Origin: Cloacibacterium caeni
GTDB lineage: Bacteria > Bacteroidota > Bacteroidia > Flavobacteriales > Weeksellaceae
Assembly: GCF_907163125.1 (NCBI RefSeq)
Contig: NZ_OU015319.1
Coordinates: 2,790,001-2,854,000 of the forward strand
Direction: 5' to 3'
Length of the DNA stretch: 64,000 nt
Of the stretch, positions 1-7,705 are shown piece by piece (positions within the stretch are counted from its first letter, which is position 1; every line of letters begins with the position of its first letter). Position numbers and translations under genes: made by a program. The notes beneath the pieces are model-generated. The model saw only the letters and a list, made by a program, of their open reading frames with translations, was not told the origin of the DNA and did no database searches.

Positions 1-20
1 GTAAAGGCTTCATAAATCAT
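1..20 (-). CDS. Possible first codons of next gene (perhaps sensor kinase)
   Basis: Three bases after the response-regulator stop codon an ATG on the minus strand opens a frame (M-I-Y-E-A-F) that runs off the window. A histidine kinase commonly follows a regulator of this family in one operon, so this may be its start. Six codons cannot show that, so the identity is a guess from position only. Confidence 0.2.
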
Positions 21-23
21 ATT

Positions 24-701
24 TTAAACAACCTCCCATTTATAGCCTGTTCCGTAAACTGTTTTCAGGTAAGTTTCGCACCCTGCTTCGGACAGTTTCT
101 TTTTTAGATTTTTTACGTGGGCATATACAAAATCGTGGTTATCCAACATATCCGCAAAATCCCCTGAAAGATGTTCTGCTAAAGTACTTTTTGAAAGCAC
201 ACGATTTTTATTTCCAATAAAATAAAGCAATAAATCAAATTCCTTTTTTGTGAGAATAATAGGCTTATTGTTTGCTGAAGCTGTTTTTGCTAATAGGTCA
301 ATCGTTAGTTCATTTTGCTGAATGATATTGGTATTGTCAAATTGCTTTCTTCTGATGATAGAGTACACTCGGGCTGCCAATTCCGATAAATGGAAGGGTT
401 TTGTGAGGTAATCATCCGCACCAATTTGCAAACCTTTTATTTTATCTTCTAAAGAATTTTTGGCAGAAATGATAATAACACCATCCTGTTTTTGTTGTTT
501 TTTGAGTTCTTCTAAAATTTTAAGACCATTACCGTCTGGCAAAGTAATGTCCAACAAAATGCAATCGTAATTAAAAATTTCGATTTTATACATCGCTTCG
601 TGAAATGTCGCAGCCTTTTCGCACAAATAATTTTCTGTAGAAAGATATTCGGCAATGCTTTTAGCCAATTCTTTTTCGTCTTCAATAATGAGAATCTTCA
701 T
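24..701 (-). CDS. OmpR/PhoB-family response regulator
   Basis: A two-domain DNA-binding response regulator of 225 residues. The receiver domain (about 1-115) has the acidic pair near E7-D8, the phospho-acceptor D51 in LLDITLPDGNG and the conserved lysine K101 in DDYLTKPF. The C-terminal winged helix (about 125-225) carries LTKKEFDLLLYF and the final VYGTGYKWEV strand-turn typical of the OmpR/PhoB effector domain. It should be phosphorylated by a membrane sensor kinase, probably encoded just beyond the left edge. The target genes cannot be told from the window. Similar regulators accompany metal or antimicrobial efflux genes on mobile elements of Bacteroidota, but no such gene is visible here. 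Confidence 0.93.
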   Translation of the reverse strand: MKILIIEDEKELAKSIAEYLSTENYLCEKAATFHEAMYKIEIFNYDCILLDITLPDGNGLKILEELKKQQKQDGVIIISAKNSLEDKIKGLQIGADDYLTKPFHLSELAARVYSIIRRKQFDNTNIIQQNELTIDLLAKTASANNKPIILTKKEFDLLLYFIGNKNRVLSKSTLAEHLSGDFADMLDNHDFVYAHVKNLKKKLSEAGCETYLKTVYGTGYKWEVV

Positions 702-924
702 AGTACAAATTTATTAATCAATTTTGAAGGAAATTAGAAGCTGAATATCAATAGCAATATAGATTGATTAATTCAATATTAACAGCTTTTACCGCATTGT
801 TTTGGGATTGTTGTATGAGATGAAGAATGTCTAAAAATTTTGAATCCATGCTTAATTCTATGTTTTACAAATTTAGAAATAATTTTGCTGAAGTTTTATT
901 TCAATTGATTGTACAATATTTATT
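702..924. other. AT-rich spacer between regulator and relaxase genes
   Basis: No open frame of useful length is seen on either strand. The stretch is AT-rich and contains a short inverted pair around AATTCAATATT. It must hold the promoter of the response regulator and the 3' end of the relaxase transcript, but no box or terminator is clear enough to mark. Confidence 0.4.
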
Positions 925-2094
925 CTATCTCCTACTTCCAAAGTTCTGTTTCTCTTGGTTTTTCTTTTCATTTTCAAGTTTTTGAGTTTGCTTTTCGATG
1001 ATGTTTTTACTCAGTAGAGAATATAGTATTTTGTTGCGTTGAGCATCCTTAAAAACCTCTTCCAAAGCCGAATCTGGGATTTGATTTTCTTTCGCACATT
1101 TCTCCACAATTTCTATCAACTTGTCTTGTATTTCGTCTTTAGAAAACGTGTGAATATTCGGAATTTTTATACTTTCTTGCAAAATGTTTTTTTTAAGCGT
1201 ATTCTCAATCGATTCCAAATATTTTTTCTTTTCAACAGCAAAAACAGTTTCACTGGTTAAGAGCGCAGAGTTTTTGCTTTTGAAAAAGGAAACTTCTTTT
1301 TTTAGACTTTCAATTTTGGTATTGAGTTCTGCAATTTGTTTCTCTTTGAATTCCAGTTCTGTTTTATTTTTGAGAAGTTGAATGTTATTTGTTTTGATTG
1401 CCTTTTTGTAGTTTTCAATGGTTTTGTCTGTTTTTATTTTCTGAAAACCGAGAAAATCGGATTCTTTTACAATTAAATCTTCAGATTTTTTAGATTCCAT
1501 CTCTTGATGCATTTGGCTGTATCGTTCTTCCAAAATTTTCAAATCTTCTTCTTTTTTTCTGATTTTAAATTCAACTGCTTCTAATCTTGCTAACGAACCT
1601 GAAATACCTCTTTCCATTTCCAAACATTCCGCCGCTAAATCCTGCATTTTGGAATAATGAAAAGATTGATGTTTCAGCGTTTTGCCTGTATCCAAATCCT
1701 GCCAATCTGCCACCAAATGAGCGTGGTAATTAGATTTCCATTCTTTGGTGTCTTTATCATAATGTCCTTCATCTTTGTGAATGGCAATCTGAAAAATTCG
1801 GATTTTAAGTTCTTCTTCCAATCTTTTTGAAAGGTTGTGCAAATCCTGCATTGTGTTATTTTCTTTAATCACAACCACAGCTTCCCGAATTGGCATTGCA
1901 TTTTTTTGTAATTTTCTGCCTGATTTTTCTTTACAGTAGGCTTCTATTTTTAACAGTCGGTCTGCAATTTTTTGTTCCATCCAATATTCATTTTTAGGAG
2001 TTAAATCTTTGCGGATATAATCAAATGATTTTTTTCTAAAATTATGAATTTCGGAATCAGATTTTGACGCTTTGAAATTGATTGATGTCTTCAT
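925..2094 (-). CDS. MobV-type (Mob/Pre) relaxase
   Basis: A DNA relaxase for mobilization, expected to nick the element's oriT and stay bound to the 5' end during transfer. The N-terminal half has the three-histidine metal motif of the Mob/Pre family: HKDEGH (around residue 107), then NYHAHLVADW some 20 residues later. Residues about 165-330 are strongly charged, heptad-rich coiled coil (KKEEDLKILEERYSQMHQEM and similar), also usual in this family. Length (389 aa) is normal. It ends in a lysine- and glutamine-rich tail. The 190-base region upstream contains inverted repeats that make it the candidate oriT. Family assignment is firm; the nick site is not known. Confidence 0.88.
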   Translation of the reverse strand: MKTSINFKASKSDSEIHNFRKKSFDYIRKDLTPKNEYWMEQKIADRLLKIEAYCKEKSGRKLQKNAMPIREAVVVIKENNTMQDLHNLSKRLEEELKIRIFQIAIHKDEGHYDKDTKEWKSNYHAHLVADWQDLDTGKTLKHQSFHYSKMQDLAAECLEMERGISGSLARLEAVEFKIRKKEEDLKILEERYSQMHQEMESKKSEDLIVKESDFLGFQKIKTDKTIENYKKAIKTNNIQLLKNKTELEFKEKQIAELNTKIESLKKEVSFFKSKNSALLTSETVFAVEKKKYLESIENTLKKNILQESIKIPNIHTFSKDEIQDKLIEIVEKCAKENQIPDSALEEVFKDAQRNKILYSLLSKNIIEKQTQKLENEKKNQEKQNFGSRR

Positions 2095-2100
2095 TTTTAT

Positions 2101-2286
2101 TAAATTTGATAATGATGTAACCTGTGTCTTTTTTACTCATGTTACCTAATAACCTGTATCTATTTTATACAGGTTAAAGCCTCGCAGAGCGAAGAAGAAA
2201 CTTTGTTGGGAGAGAATCGACCTTCAAAGTTGCGAATGAGCTCCTAACTTTTGCCGATAGTTGGTGAAAAATAACCGCACGCAGTA
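2101..2286. other. Candidate oriT: inverted repeats upstream of relaxase
   Basis: The intergenic stretch holds a perfect 9-base inverted repeat, AACCTGTAT (2151-2159) and ATACAGGTT (2167-2175) with a 7-base loop. It also holds a second pair, AACTTTG (2199-2205) and CAAAGTT (2225-2231), and a looser GTAAC/GTTAC pair at about 2117-2145. MobV relaxases act at oriTs with an inverted repeat close to the mob gene, so this is the natural place. The assignment rests on position and repeats only, and the first hairpin could instead be an operator for mob. Confidence 0.45.
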
Positions 2287-3231
2287 TCAGCGTTTTCTTT
2301 TGTAAGTTTGATATATTTCACTTTCTTCTTGTTCTTGTTTTGATTTCAAGTCTATCTGCTGTTTTTTTTCGATTTCAGTGTTGTTTTTGAATTGTAAATA
2401 GTCGTTCAAATCTTTATGAAGAGCATAAATTTCAGAATGATTTTTGGCTTCGGGAAATGATTTCAGAATTTCATTTTTACAAGTTTCGCCTGCTTTATCA
2501 TTGTCTAAAAACAAATGGATTTCGGAATAAATTTTTAAATGTTCTTTGGTTCTATTCAACAATGAAATAGAATTCATTACCAACAAATCGCCAATGAAGA
2601 ATGGTTTCATCTCCACAAAAGACAAAGCATCCATAAATCCTTCAAAAACGACAATTCTTTTCCCTGTTTCATTTTGATTTTCATTATTGAGATTTACAAT
2701 TGAAATATCTTTCTTCTGTAATGAACCTTTGTAAAATGAATTTCTAAGTTCCCAACCTCCAGAAAAATTTTCAAAACCTATAGCGTAGAGTTTCTTTTCT
2801 CCAATGGTAAAATGAATTTCTTTAACTAACGGATATACTACTTTTGAAAGTCCTCTTTGATGAAGATAGCTTTTAAGATGTTCGTTTTGGAGTTTTTTGA
2901 TTTCGGTGATTTGATAATTTGGTTTTGAATTTATTGAATGAATAACATTCTGCTGTTGAAAAGAAGAAAAATTTTGCTTTTCTGCCCATTCTAAAACTTC
3001 TTTTACTGATTCGTTTAGATATTTTTTCATAAAATCGACATTGTTTCCGCCAATTCCTTCGGAGTGTAAATACCAATAATTCAGATTTTTATTAATTTTA
3101 AAAGAGGCTTGTGTTTCTGTGTAAAAAGGATTGAGAAACCAAGCTTCTTTTTCATTTTGTTTTGTTGGATGGTGTCCGAGTGAAACAAGGATTTCTTCCA
3201 ACTTTACAGAGTTGAATTGTTTGCAGTTCAT
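2287..3231 (-). CDS. TOPRIM-domain primase of the mobile element
   Basis: A DnaG-like primase of 314 residues. The N-terminal part (1-100) resembles the CHC2-type DNA-binding fold (FLNPFYTETQASFKIN, GIGGNNVDFMKKYL) but has no zinc cysteines. The TOPRIM core is clear: IVVFEGFMDALSF supplies the glutamate, and IHLFLDNDKAGE the DxD aspartates that bind magnesium. It should make primers on the element's single strand after transfer, or during autonomous replication. It is followed by the relaxase and preceded, across an iteron-like region, by the primase-helicase gene, so the two are likely to work together. The C-terminal tail is glutamine/lysine rich. Confidence 0.85.
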   Translation of the reverse strand: MNCKQFNSVKLEEILVSLGHHPTKQNEKEAWFLNPFYTETQASFKINKNLNYWYLHSEGIGGNNVDFMKKYLNESVKEVLEWAEKQNFSSFQQQNVIHSINSKPNYQITEIKKLQNEHLKSYLHQRGLSKVVYPLVKEIHFTIGEKKLYAIGFENFSGGWELRNSFYKGSLQKKDISIVNLNNENQNETGKRIVVFEGFMDALSFVEMKPFFIGDLLVMNSISLLNRTKEHLKIYSEIHLFLDNDKAGETCKNEILKSFPEAKNHSEIYALHKDLNDYLQFKNNTEIEKKQQIDLKSKQEQEESEIYQTYKRKR

Positions 3232-3266
3232 AGATGAAAAATGTTAGGGTTTAATTTTCGCAAATA

Positions 3267-3425
3267 TTTTGATGAATTGATGAGACAGCCGTATATGTTG
3301 CTGTATTTTAAAAGATTACATTCTCATCAAAGACTCATCATCTCATCAAACTTCAAATTTTTTGCTCATCAGTTTCTCATCAAAAATCAAGTTTTTATAT
3401 TTTGATGAGAGTTTTGATGAGATAT
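3267..3425. repeat. Iteron-like cluster of CTCATCA repeats
   Basis: Eight exact copies of CTCATCA or its complement TGATGAG lie within 150 bases. Forward copies start at 3323, 3334, 3342, 3365 and 3376; inverted copies start at 3278, 3403 and 3415. Several neighbours are 11-12 bases apart, about one helical turn, and most copies are followed by AA or AAA. The cluster lies between the primase-helicase and primase genes. Such arrays bind replication initiators (iterons) or repressors, so this is a candidate replication origin or operator. Confidence 0.6.
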
Positions 3426-3453
3426 AAACCATTGATTTTGTTTTCATTATCAA

Positions 3454-4692
3454 TTAATTCATCATTTCATCAAATTTTTGAAGAATGAAATCTTTTTTAA
3501 TAGTGAAATAGCGTCCAGTTTTATTATTTTGATAAAAACTTCCTGAATAATCAATGTCGTATTTGATGTATGCCAAAGAATTATTTTGTGGTTCAAGTTT
3601 CCATGTTTCTTTTAGAAGCTTTCGGATGTCGTTTACAGTCCAATAATGGTTTCTGAACATTCTTCCGAGCATATTGAAAATATCCTGCGGAATGACTTGG
3701 ATTTCATTTTCTTCGGTACTCTCAAAAAACTCATACAAGAGCTCAATAATTTTTGATTCAAGTTTGTTATTGTTTTTCCAAACCAATTTTTGTAACGCCT
3801 TTGTTCTTATCTCAGAATCAGTAAACCACATTCGGGTTTGTTTCTGGCTACAGAACGATCTTTGAATCAGATAGCGAAGGAAATAGGGAATTTCTTTAAT
3901 TAGGTTTTGAAGGAATTCAGTATTCTCTGTTTTTATAGATTTAACTTTGATAATCCAGAACCGAATTTCTTCTTCATCAATCTGAATAAAATTGTCTTCA
4001 TTGTTGGAACAAAGAATGAATTTTCCAAAAAATTCAACTTCCTCACGATCTTTTCCTTTCGCTTCTTTCTTATCTTTATCTGTTGTGGAAAGGTACTTAA
4101 GGCGCTCAGTAATCTCTTTTTTGTCGAAAAACACCTCATCAATAGCTACAATGAGCATTGAGGCCCAATCTGAATTAAATTGACTGTTAAAGGAATCTCC
4201 TTTAATGTAAGTCATATTCAACCCGAAAATGGATTTGAGCCATTTGATAAAAGTGGATTTTCCCGTAGAACGCTCTTTGCTTACCAAACATAATATTGGA
4301 AGCATTTGGGTAGGTTTTTCAAGCAAGATTTTGATGTAATCCAAACCCAGCTCAAACTGTTCTCCAAAAATATGTTCCATAAAGTTCAGCGAAAACTGAA
4401 TTTTTTCTTTGAGAGCATAAGAATTCAAACTTTCTTCAATCGGTTGATAAGGAATTTTATTGTACATGTTGTAAAATCCTTCGATTATTTTTTCATAATT
4501 CAAATGACTGGGGATACAGCAAAAACCGTCATATTTCGGAATTTGTGAAAGATAGGTTTTTCCGTAGTCGCTGATAATGGTTTCTCGATTCCAGCGAACC
4601 AAGATGGAAATTTTATCGCCTGAAATCAAAGGTTTTTCTATGGTTTTATAGTAGGTAGTGCCTACTCTTAGGTAAGGAATTTCTGAGGTCAT
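3454..4692 (-). CDS. Primase-helicase (DUF5906 / SF3-like ATPase)
   Basis: A 412-residue replication ATPase. Walker A is SKERSTGKSTF (about residue 150). Walker B is MLIVAIDEVFF (about 190). A sensor-like FILCSNNEDNF follows at about 240 and a conserved arginine in RFWIIKV. This is the arrangement of the phage/plasmid primase-helicase family (DUF5906, superfamily-3-like hexameric helicases). The C-terminal 150 residues look like a winged-helix DNA-binding region. It should unwind the element's DNA next to the TOPRIM primase encoded downstream, across the iteron-like region. A primase active site was not seen in this protein itself, so the partner primase may provide it. Confidence 0.83.
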   Translation of the reverse strand: MTSEIPYLRVGTTYYKTIEKPLISGDKISILVRWNRETIISDYGKTYLSQIPKYDGFCCIPSHLNYEKIIEGFYNMYNKIPYQPIEESLNSYALKEKIQFSLNFMEHIFGEQFELGLDYIKILLEKPTQMLPILCLVSKERSTGKSTFIKWLKSIFGLNMTYIKGDSFNSQFNSDWASMLIVAIDEVFFDKKEITERLKYLSTTDKDKKEAKGKDREEVEFFGKFILCSNNEDNFIQIDEEEIRFWIIKVKSIKTENTEFLQNLIKEIPYFLRYLIQRSFCSQKQTRMWFTDSEIRTKALQKLVWKNNNKLESKIIELLYEFFESTEENEIQVIPQDIFNMLGRMFRNHYWTVNDIRKLLKETWKLEPQNNSLAYIKYDIDYSGSFYQNNKTGRYFTIKKDFILQKFDEMMN

Positions 4693-4722
4693 TTTTTTTT
4701 GTTTTAGTTAAAACTTATTCGC

Positions 4723-5001
4723 CTATCTTTTATATTTAAGCGATTTGACCTCGTTTAAAGCATTCATCAAATCCAAATGGTTGACTCTGTAAAATCTTCC
4801 TATTTGTTCTGCTTTGATATTGCCTTTTAAAATGTGTGAGCGTACCGTCTGGTAATCGAGTTTTAAAATATCAGAACATTCTTTTATGGAATAGAATTTC
4901 TTTTTTAACTCGATTTCAGGTTCTTTCTTTAGGGAATAGAGTAAGTCTTTTACTTCTCCTAATTCATCCAAAATGGTTTGGAATGGATTGGTTGTTTGCA
5001 T
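4723..5001 (-). CDS. Excisionase-like helix-turn-helix protein
   Basis: A small DNA-binding protein of 92 residues. After a charged N-terminal helix (1-30), residues 37-80 form a MerR/HTH_17-type helix-turn-helix: YSIKECSDILKLDYQTVRSH, then I..G.IKAEQIGRFYRV. Proteins of this size and type next to an integrase usually act as recombination directionality factor (Xis) or as regulator of the replication genes. It ends 30 bases before the primase-helicase start and is probably co-transcribed with it. The Xis role is inferred from context. Confidence 0.8.
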   Translation of the reverse strand: MQTTNPFQTILDELGEVKDLLYSLKKEPEIELKKKFYSIKECSDILKLDYQTVRSHILKGNIKAEQIGRFYRVNHLDLMNALNEVKSLKYKR

Positions 5002-5081
5002 AGAATTGATTTTTAAAATTTCTATGCAAATATGAACGGATTGTGTTTTTAATCTATGAATTATAGTAAATTCAATGAAAT

Positions 5082-5810
5082 TTAATATTTTACCATAAGT
5101 TCTTTTGATAAATCATCAAATAATTTTTTCTCTTCGTCTTTAGTAGGATATGGCATTCCGCTTGAAAAGGAAGATGGGGAAATTTCAAAATCAAAATCGT
5201 CTTTTAATAATTTTATAATGTTAATATTTTTTACATTTTTTATTACCCCCTTTTTTTTGAGAAACGTCAGTACTCCAGAAAAGAAAATAACGGATATGTC
5301 AAATTTGTTATTTTCGTCTAAATAAGAATTATTTTTCATTACGAAAATGAATTTGTTATAATTTTCCTCACTTGAAAATATCGACACAAAAGAATTGTTG
5401 GGTTTTCTTTCCCTGTATAAAAGGAAATAAAGGAATAGCGTTTTCTCTGCTCCTGCCAAAAAGTTGCCCTGCAATTTCATTAGATTTGAGGAAGTCAATT
5501 TTTGTGATGATTCCTTCCTGTATTGTTTCAAACAATAGTTAATCTTATCCTGAAAATTATGACTGTTGAATTTATCAATTTCCTTGAAATGGTAGCTGAA
5601 AAAATTATCCAGTTTTTCATATTCGATAAGAAACTCGTTTTTATTCTTTTCTGTCAGTGTCATTTGCTCGGCTTTCCGTCTTGCTTTTTCTATTCTTTCA
5701 GAAAGCATCTTTTGAATTTTATCTCCTTTGATCCAATAATAAAGCATCATTGGATAACTAACAAGTTCTTCCCATATATACCAGTGTCCGTATAATTTCT
5801 TTTTATCCAT
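5082..5810 (-). CDS. Unknown protein of the mobile element
   Basis: A 242-residue protein I do not recognise. It begins 2 bases after the integrase stop codon, so the two are probably one transcript. The N-terminal 30 residues are aromatic (GHWYIWEELVSYPMMLYYWI), followed by a charged helix and a basic region. The sequence is rich in lysine, asparagine and phenylalanine, with no signal peptide and no clear membrane segment. Its position resembles that of accessory regulators near integrases in Bacteroidota elements, but no motif supports a function. Confidence 0.7.
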   Translation of the reverse strand: MDKKKLYGHWYIWEELVSYPMMLYYWIKGDKIQKMLSERIEKARRKAEQMTLTEKNKNEFLIEYEKLDNFFSYHFKEIDKFNSHNFQDKINYCLKQYRKESSQKLTSSNLMKLQGNFLAGAEKTLFLYFLLYRERKPNNSFVSIFSSEENYNKFIFVMKNNSYLDENNKFDISVIFFSGVLTFLKKKGVIKNVKNINIIKLLKDDFDFEISPSSFSSGMPYPTKDEEKKLFDDLSKELMVKY

Positions 5811-5812
5811 AG

Positions 5813-7054
5813 TTATTTGAAAACTTCATTCATATAATTCACTTTATCTTCTTCGCTAGGACGATAATAATTATTGAAAACTTCTAAGCTTCTATGCCCT
5901 GTATAACTCATAATCACTTTGTCTGGAACTCTTTTGTTTTTCATTATTGTAATAAAACTTCTTCTGGCGGTATGGCTGGATATTCTTTCCCAAAACTCAG
6001 ATTTTTTATCTATCAATTCATCGCCATATCTCATTGTCTTTTTTATTTCATCCGTAAACGCCATTTCCTGAAAAACTTCCTTTATAAATTTGTTCATTTT
6101 TTGATTGGAAATACTTGGAAGTGCATAATCATACTTTTCTAAAATCGCTCGTGAGATACTGTTCAATGGAATTGAGAGATTTTTAGTTTTGCTTTTCAAA
6201 TCGACTACACGAATAAAATCTCCTTGAATATCTTCTTTTGAAATACTACTGTAATTTCCAAAACGCATCCCTGTAACACAACCCAAAACAAATAAATCTC
6301 TTACTCTTTCTAATCGTTTATTTTTGTTGAAATCGTAATTGTAAATCTCTTCCACTTGCTGATAGTTTAATGCAATTTCATCTGTCCTGAATTTTGATGG
6401 CTTTTTGAAATTGAGAAAACTATTATTGTATGTATATTTCTTTTCAAAAGACCATCCTAAAAAGGTTTTTAACAGTCCAACATTACGATGAACAGTATTT
6501 GCCGAATGCTTCTTTTCTTCAATACAGTATTTAAGAAATTTGTTATAAAGTTTTTCATCAAAATTTCCGAGTGTAATTTTAACTTTATAATCTTTTTGGA
6601 AATCTTCAAGCAAAGTCTTGTTACATTTATACCTTTTTAGTGTCGAAATAGAGATTGCATTTCCTGTATAATCGTTTTCTTTTTCATTTAAAAAATCCTG
6701 ATAAACTCTAAAAAAATCACTTTTGACAGTTACCTTCTTAAAATGTTCATCAAATCTTTGTTTAATTACGTCCGTGGTCAGTTCTTCATTAATATTCTTA
6801 TAACGATTAACTATCTCAGTGAAAAAACCACTATATCTATCTAATTGCTTTTTAATACTTCTGTGATTTTCTGCTTTTTGAGTTCTTCCATTCAAATCAT
6901 TTGGCTGTCTATTTTCAAAATCCCATTCAGATGGTTTTATTTTTTCTCCAGTAGAGTAGATGAAATTCTTATTTTCATTCCCAAAATAAGAGCGGAAATA
7001 AATAAGGGTTTGCTTTTCGCTGTTAGGTTCTTTGAGTTTAAACGTTGAATTCAT
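5813..7054 (-). CDS. Tyrosine recombinase integrase
   Basis: A site-specific recombinase of 413 residues that should integrate and excise the element. The N-terminal arm-binding region (1-100) and SAM-like core-binding domain (about 110-215) have the usual Bacteroidota layout, including DFFRVYQDFLNE and HSANTVHRNVGLLKTFL. The catalytic domain has R264 (TGMRFGN), a lysine at 287 or 289, H361-x-x-R364 (HTARRSF), H387 (TGHRS) and nucleophile Y396 (FNNYYRP). All catalytic residues are present, so it looks active. A 10-base direct repeat overlaps its upstream edge, and the candidate attachment site lies 130 bases upstream, the normal place for attR. Confidence 0.95.
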   Translation of the reverse strand: MNSTFKLKEPNSEKQTLIYFRSYFGNENKNFIYSTGEKIKPSEWDFENRQPNDLNGRTQKAENHRSIKKQLDRYSGFFTEIVNRYKNINEELTTDVIKQRFDEHFKKVTVKSDFFRVYQDFLNEKENDYTGNAISISTLKRYKCNKTLLEDFQKDYKVKITLGNFDEKLYNKFLKYCIEEKKHSANTVHRNVGLLKTFLGWSFEKKYTYNNSFLNFKKPSKFRTDEIALNYQQVEEIYNYDFNKNKRLERVRDLFVLGCVTGMRFGNYSSISKEDIQGDFIRVVDLKSKTKNLSIPLNSISRAILEKYDYALPSISNQKMNKFIKEVFQEMAFTDEIKKTMRYGDELIDKKSEFWERISSHTARRSFITIMKNKRVPDKVIMSYTGHRSLEVFNNYYRPSEEDKVNYMNEVFK

Positions 7055-7076
7055 TAGGTGCTAAAATAGGTGCTAA
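7055..7076. repeat. Tandem TAGGTGCTAA repeat at the integrase start
   Basis: TAGGTGCTAA occurs at 7055-7064 and again at 7067-7076, directly upstream of the integrase ATG, with a 12-base period. Short direct repeats in this place may be arm-type binding sites of the integrase or an operator for its gene. Confidence 0.5.
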
Positions 7077-7183
7077 TATTTATATAATTAAGCATAAAAA
7101 CAATATATTTTTATTTATACAAATATATATAAAATATTGGTAAATAGCATATTTACATAAAATTAGATATAATGAATTTAATA

Positions 7184-7209
7184 AGGTTCATTTTCCTCCA
7201 ACTCCACGA
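7184..7209 (+). other. Candidate attR: tRNA/tmRNA 3'-end-like sequence
   Basis: The stretch from GGTTCA to ACTCCACGA looks like the last part of a tRNA or tmRNA (T-arm, acceptor strand and an end close to CTCCACCA). It is followed at once by an intrinsic terminator, as expected after an RNA gene. No complete RNA gene fits here, because the bases upstream do not pair and the T-loop lacks the usual A58. This suits the truncated copy left at the far end of an element that integrated into an RNA gene. The matching intact copy would be outside the window. Confidence 0.45.
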
Positions 7210-7214
7210 AAATT

Positions 7215-7247
7215 AAAACGCTACAAAATCATTTGTAGCGTTTTTTT
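7215..7247 (+). terminator. Intrinsic terminator after the attachment site
   Basis: AAAACGCTACAAA (7215-7227) pairs perfectly with TTTGTAGCGTTTT (7232-7244) around a 4-base loop and runs into seven T residues. It probably belonged to the RNA gene whose 3' end forms the attachment site. Confidence 0.85.
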
Positions 7248-7340
7248 ATTTCTTAACTTTGAGGAAATTACTGAAAAATGAATAACAAGTTATAATTCAT
7301 TTTCTCGGAAATTCCCTTAAAATTTTGGTGAAAGATTAAA

Positions 7341-7660
7341 ATGAAAAATTTTAAAAATTCAATTTTATTATTATTTATTCCTTTTCTATGTTTTGCTCAT
7401 GGAGAAGAAGCACTTTATTTTTTATTGATAGAATTTATAATAAATTGATAATTTTTGTTGGAATATTGTTTTTAAATACGCATTGGAAAAGAAAATTGTT
7501 TCTAATTGCGGTACTTTTCATCTCATATTTACTTTCCTTCTTTTTGGTAAATGGATTAGCATTTTTTAAAAATGAAATTTTGATAGTTAGCATACAGATG
7601 CTTTTTACAATTGCAATGGTTTTGCTTATATATTTCAAATTTTTAAAGAATAAAAAATAA
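7341..7660 (+). pseudogene. Small membrane protein gene with a frameshift
   Basis: A frame opening at ATG 7341 encodes a good signal peptide (MKNFKNSILLLFIPFLCFAHG) and then EEALYFLLIEFIIN before a TGA at 7446-7448. The next frame, open from 7388 to 7660, continues with KLIIFVGILFLNTHWKRK and three hydrophobic stretches ending in KFLKNKK. Read together, with one shift near 7435-7447, they make an ordinary 105-residue inner-membrane protein with a cleaved leader. Read from ATG 7388 alone, the start (MFCSWRRS) makes no sense. So the gene carries a frameshift, or the sequence has an indel error. I do not recognise the family. Confidence 0.6.
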
Positions 7661-7671
7661 TTACTACATTT

Positions 7672-7700
7672 AAAATCCGATTCATTCAATCGGATTTTTT
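7672..7700 (+). terminator. Intrinsic terminator
   Basis: AAAATCCGATT (7672-7682) pairs with AATCGGATTTT (7688-7698) around a 5-base loop and ends in six T residues. It closes the frameshifted gene and stands only a few bases before the ATG of the next gene, so that gene's transcript must begin within or next to it. Confidence 0.8.
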
Positions 7701-7705
7701 AATGT

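Larger units (their letters stand above)
1..7209 (-). mobile_element. Integrative mobilizable element, right part
   Basis: A block of minus-strand genes reads in order from the right: tyrosine integrase, unknown protein, excisionase-like HTH, SF3-type primase-helicase, TOPRIM primase and MobV-type relaxase, followed by a response regulator. This set is typical of Bacteroidota elements that integrate by tyrosine recombinase and transfer with the help of another element's conjugation machinery. No type IV secretion gene is visible, so it is called mobilizable rather than self-transmissible. The right edge is placed at a sequence that looks like the 3' end of a tRNA or tmRNA (7184-7209). The left edge was not found and is presumably outside the window, so the response regulator may be cargo or element-encoded. 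Confidence 0.75.

Noticed and set aside
3265-3453. CTCATCA repeats considered as a CRISPR array
   Set aside because: The repeat is only 7 bases, spacing is irregular and both orientations occur; no cas gene is near.
7160-7209. A complete tRNA gene ending at the candidate attachment site
   Set aside because: The bases upstream do not form D, anticodon and acceptor stems, and the T-loop lacks A58, so only a 3' fragment can be claimed.
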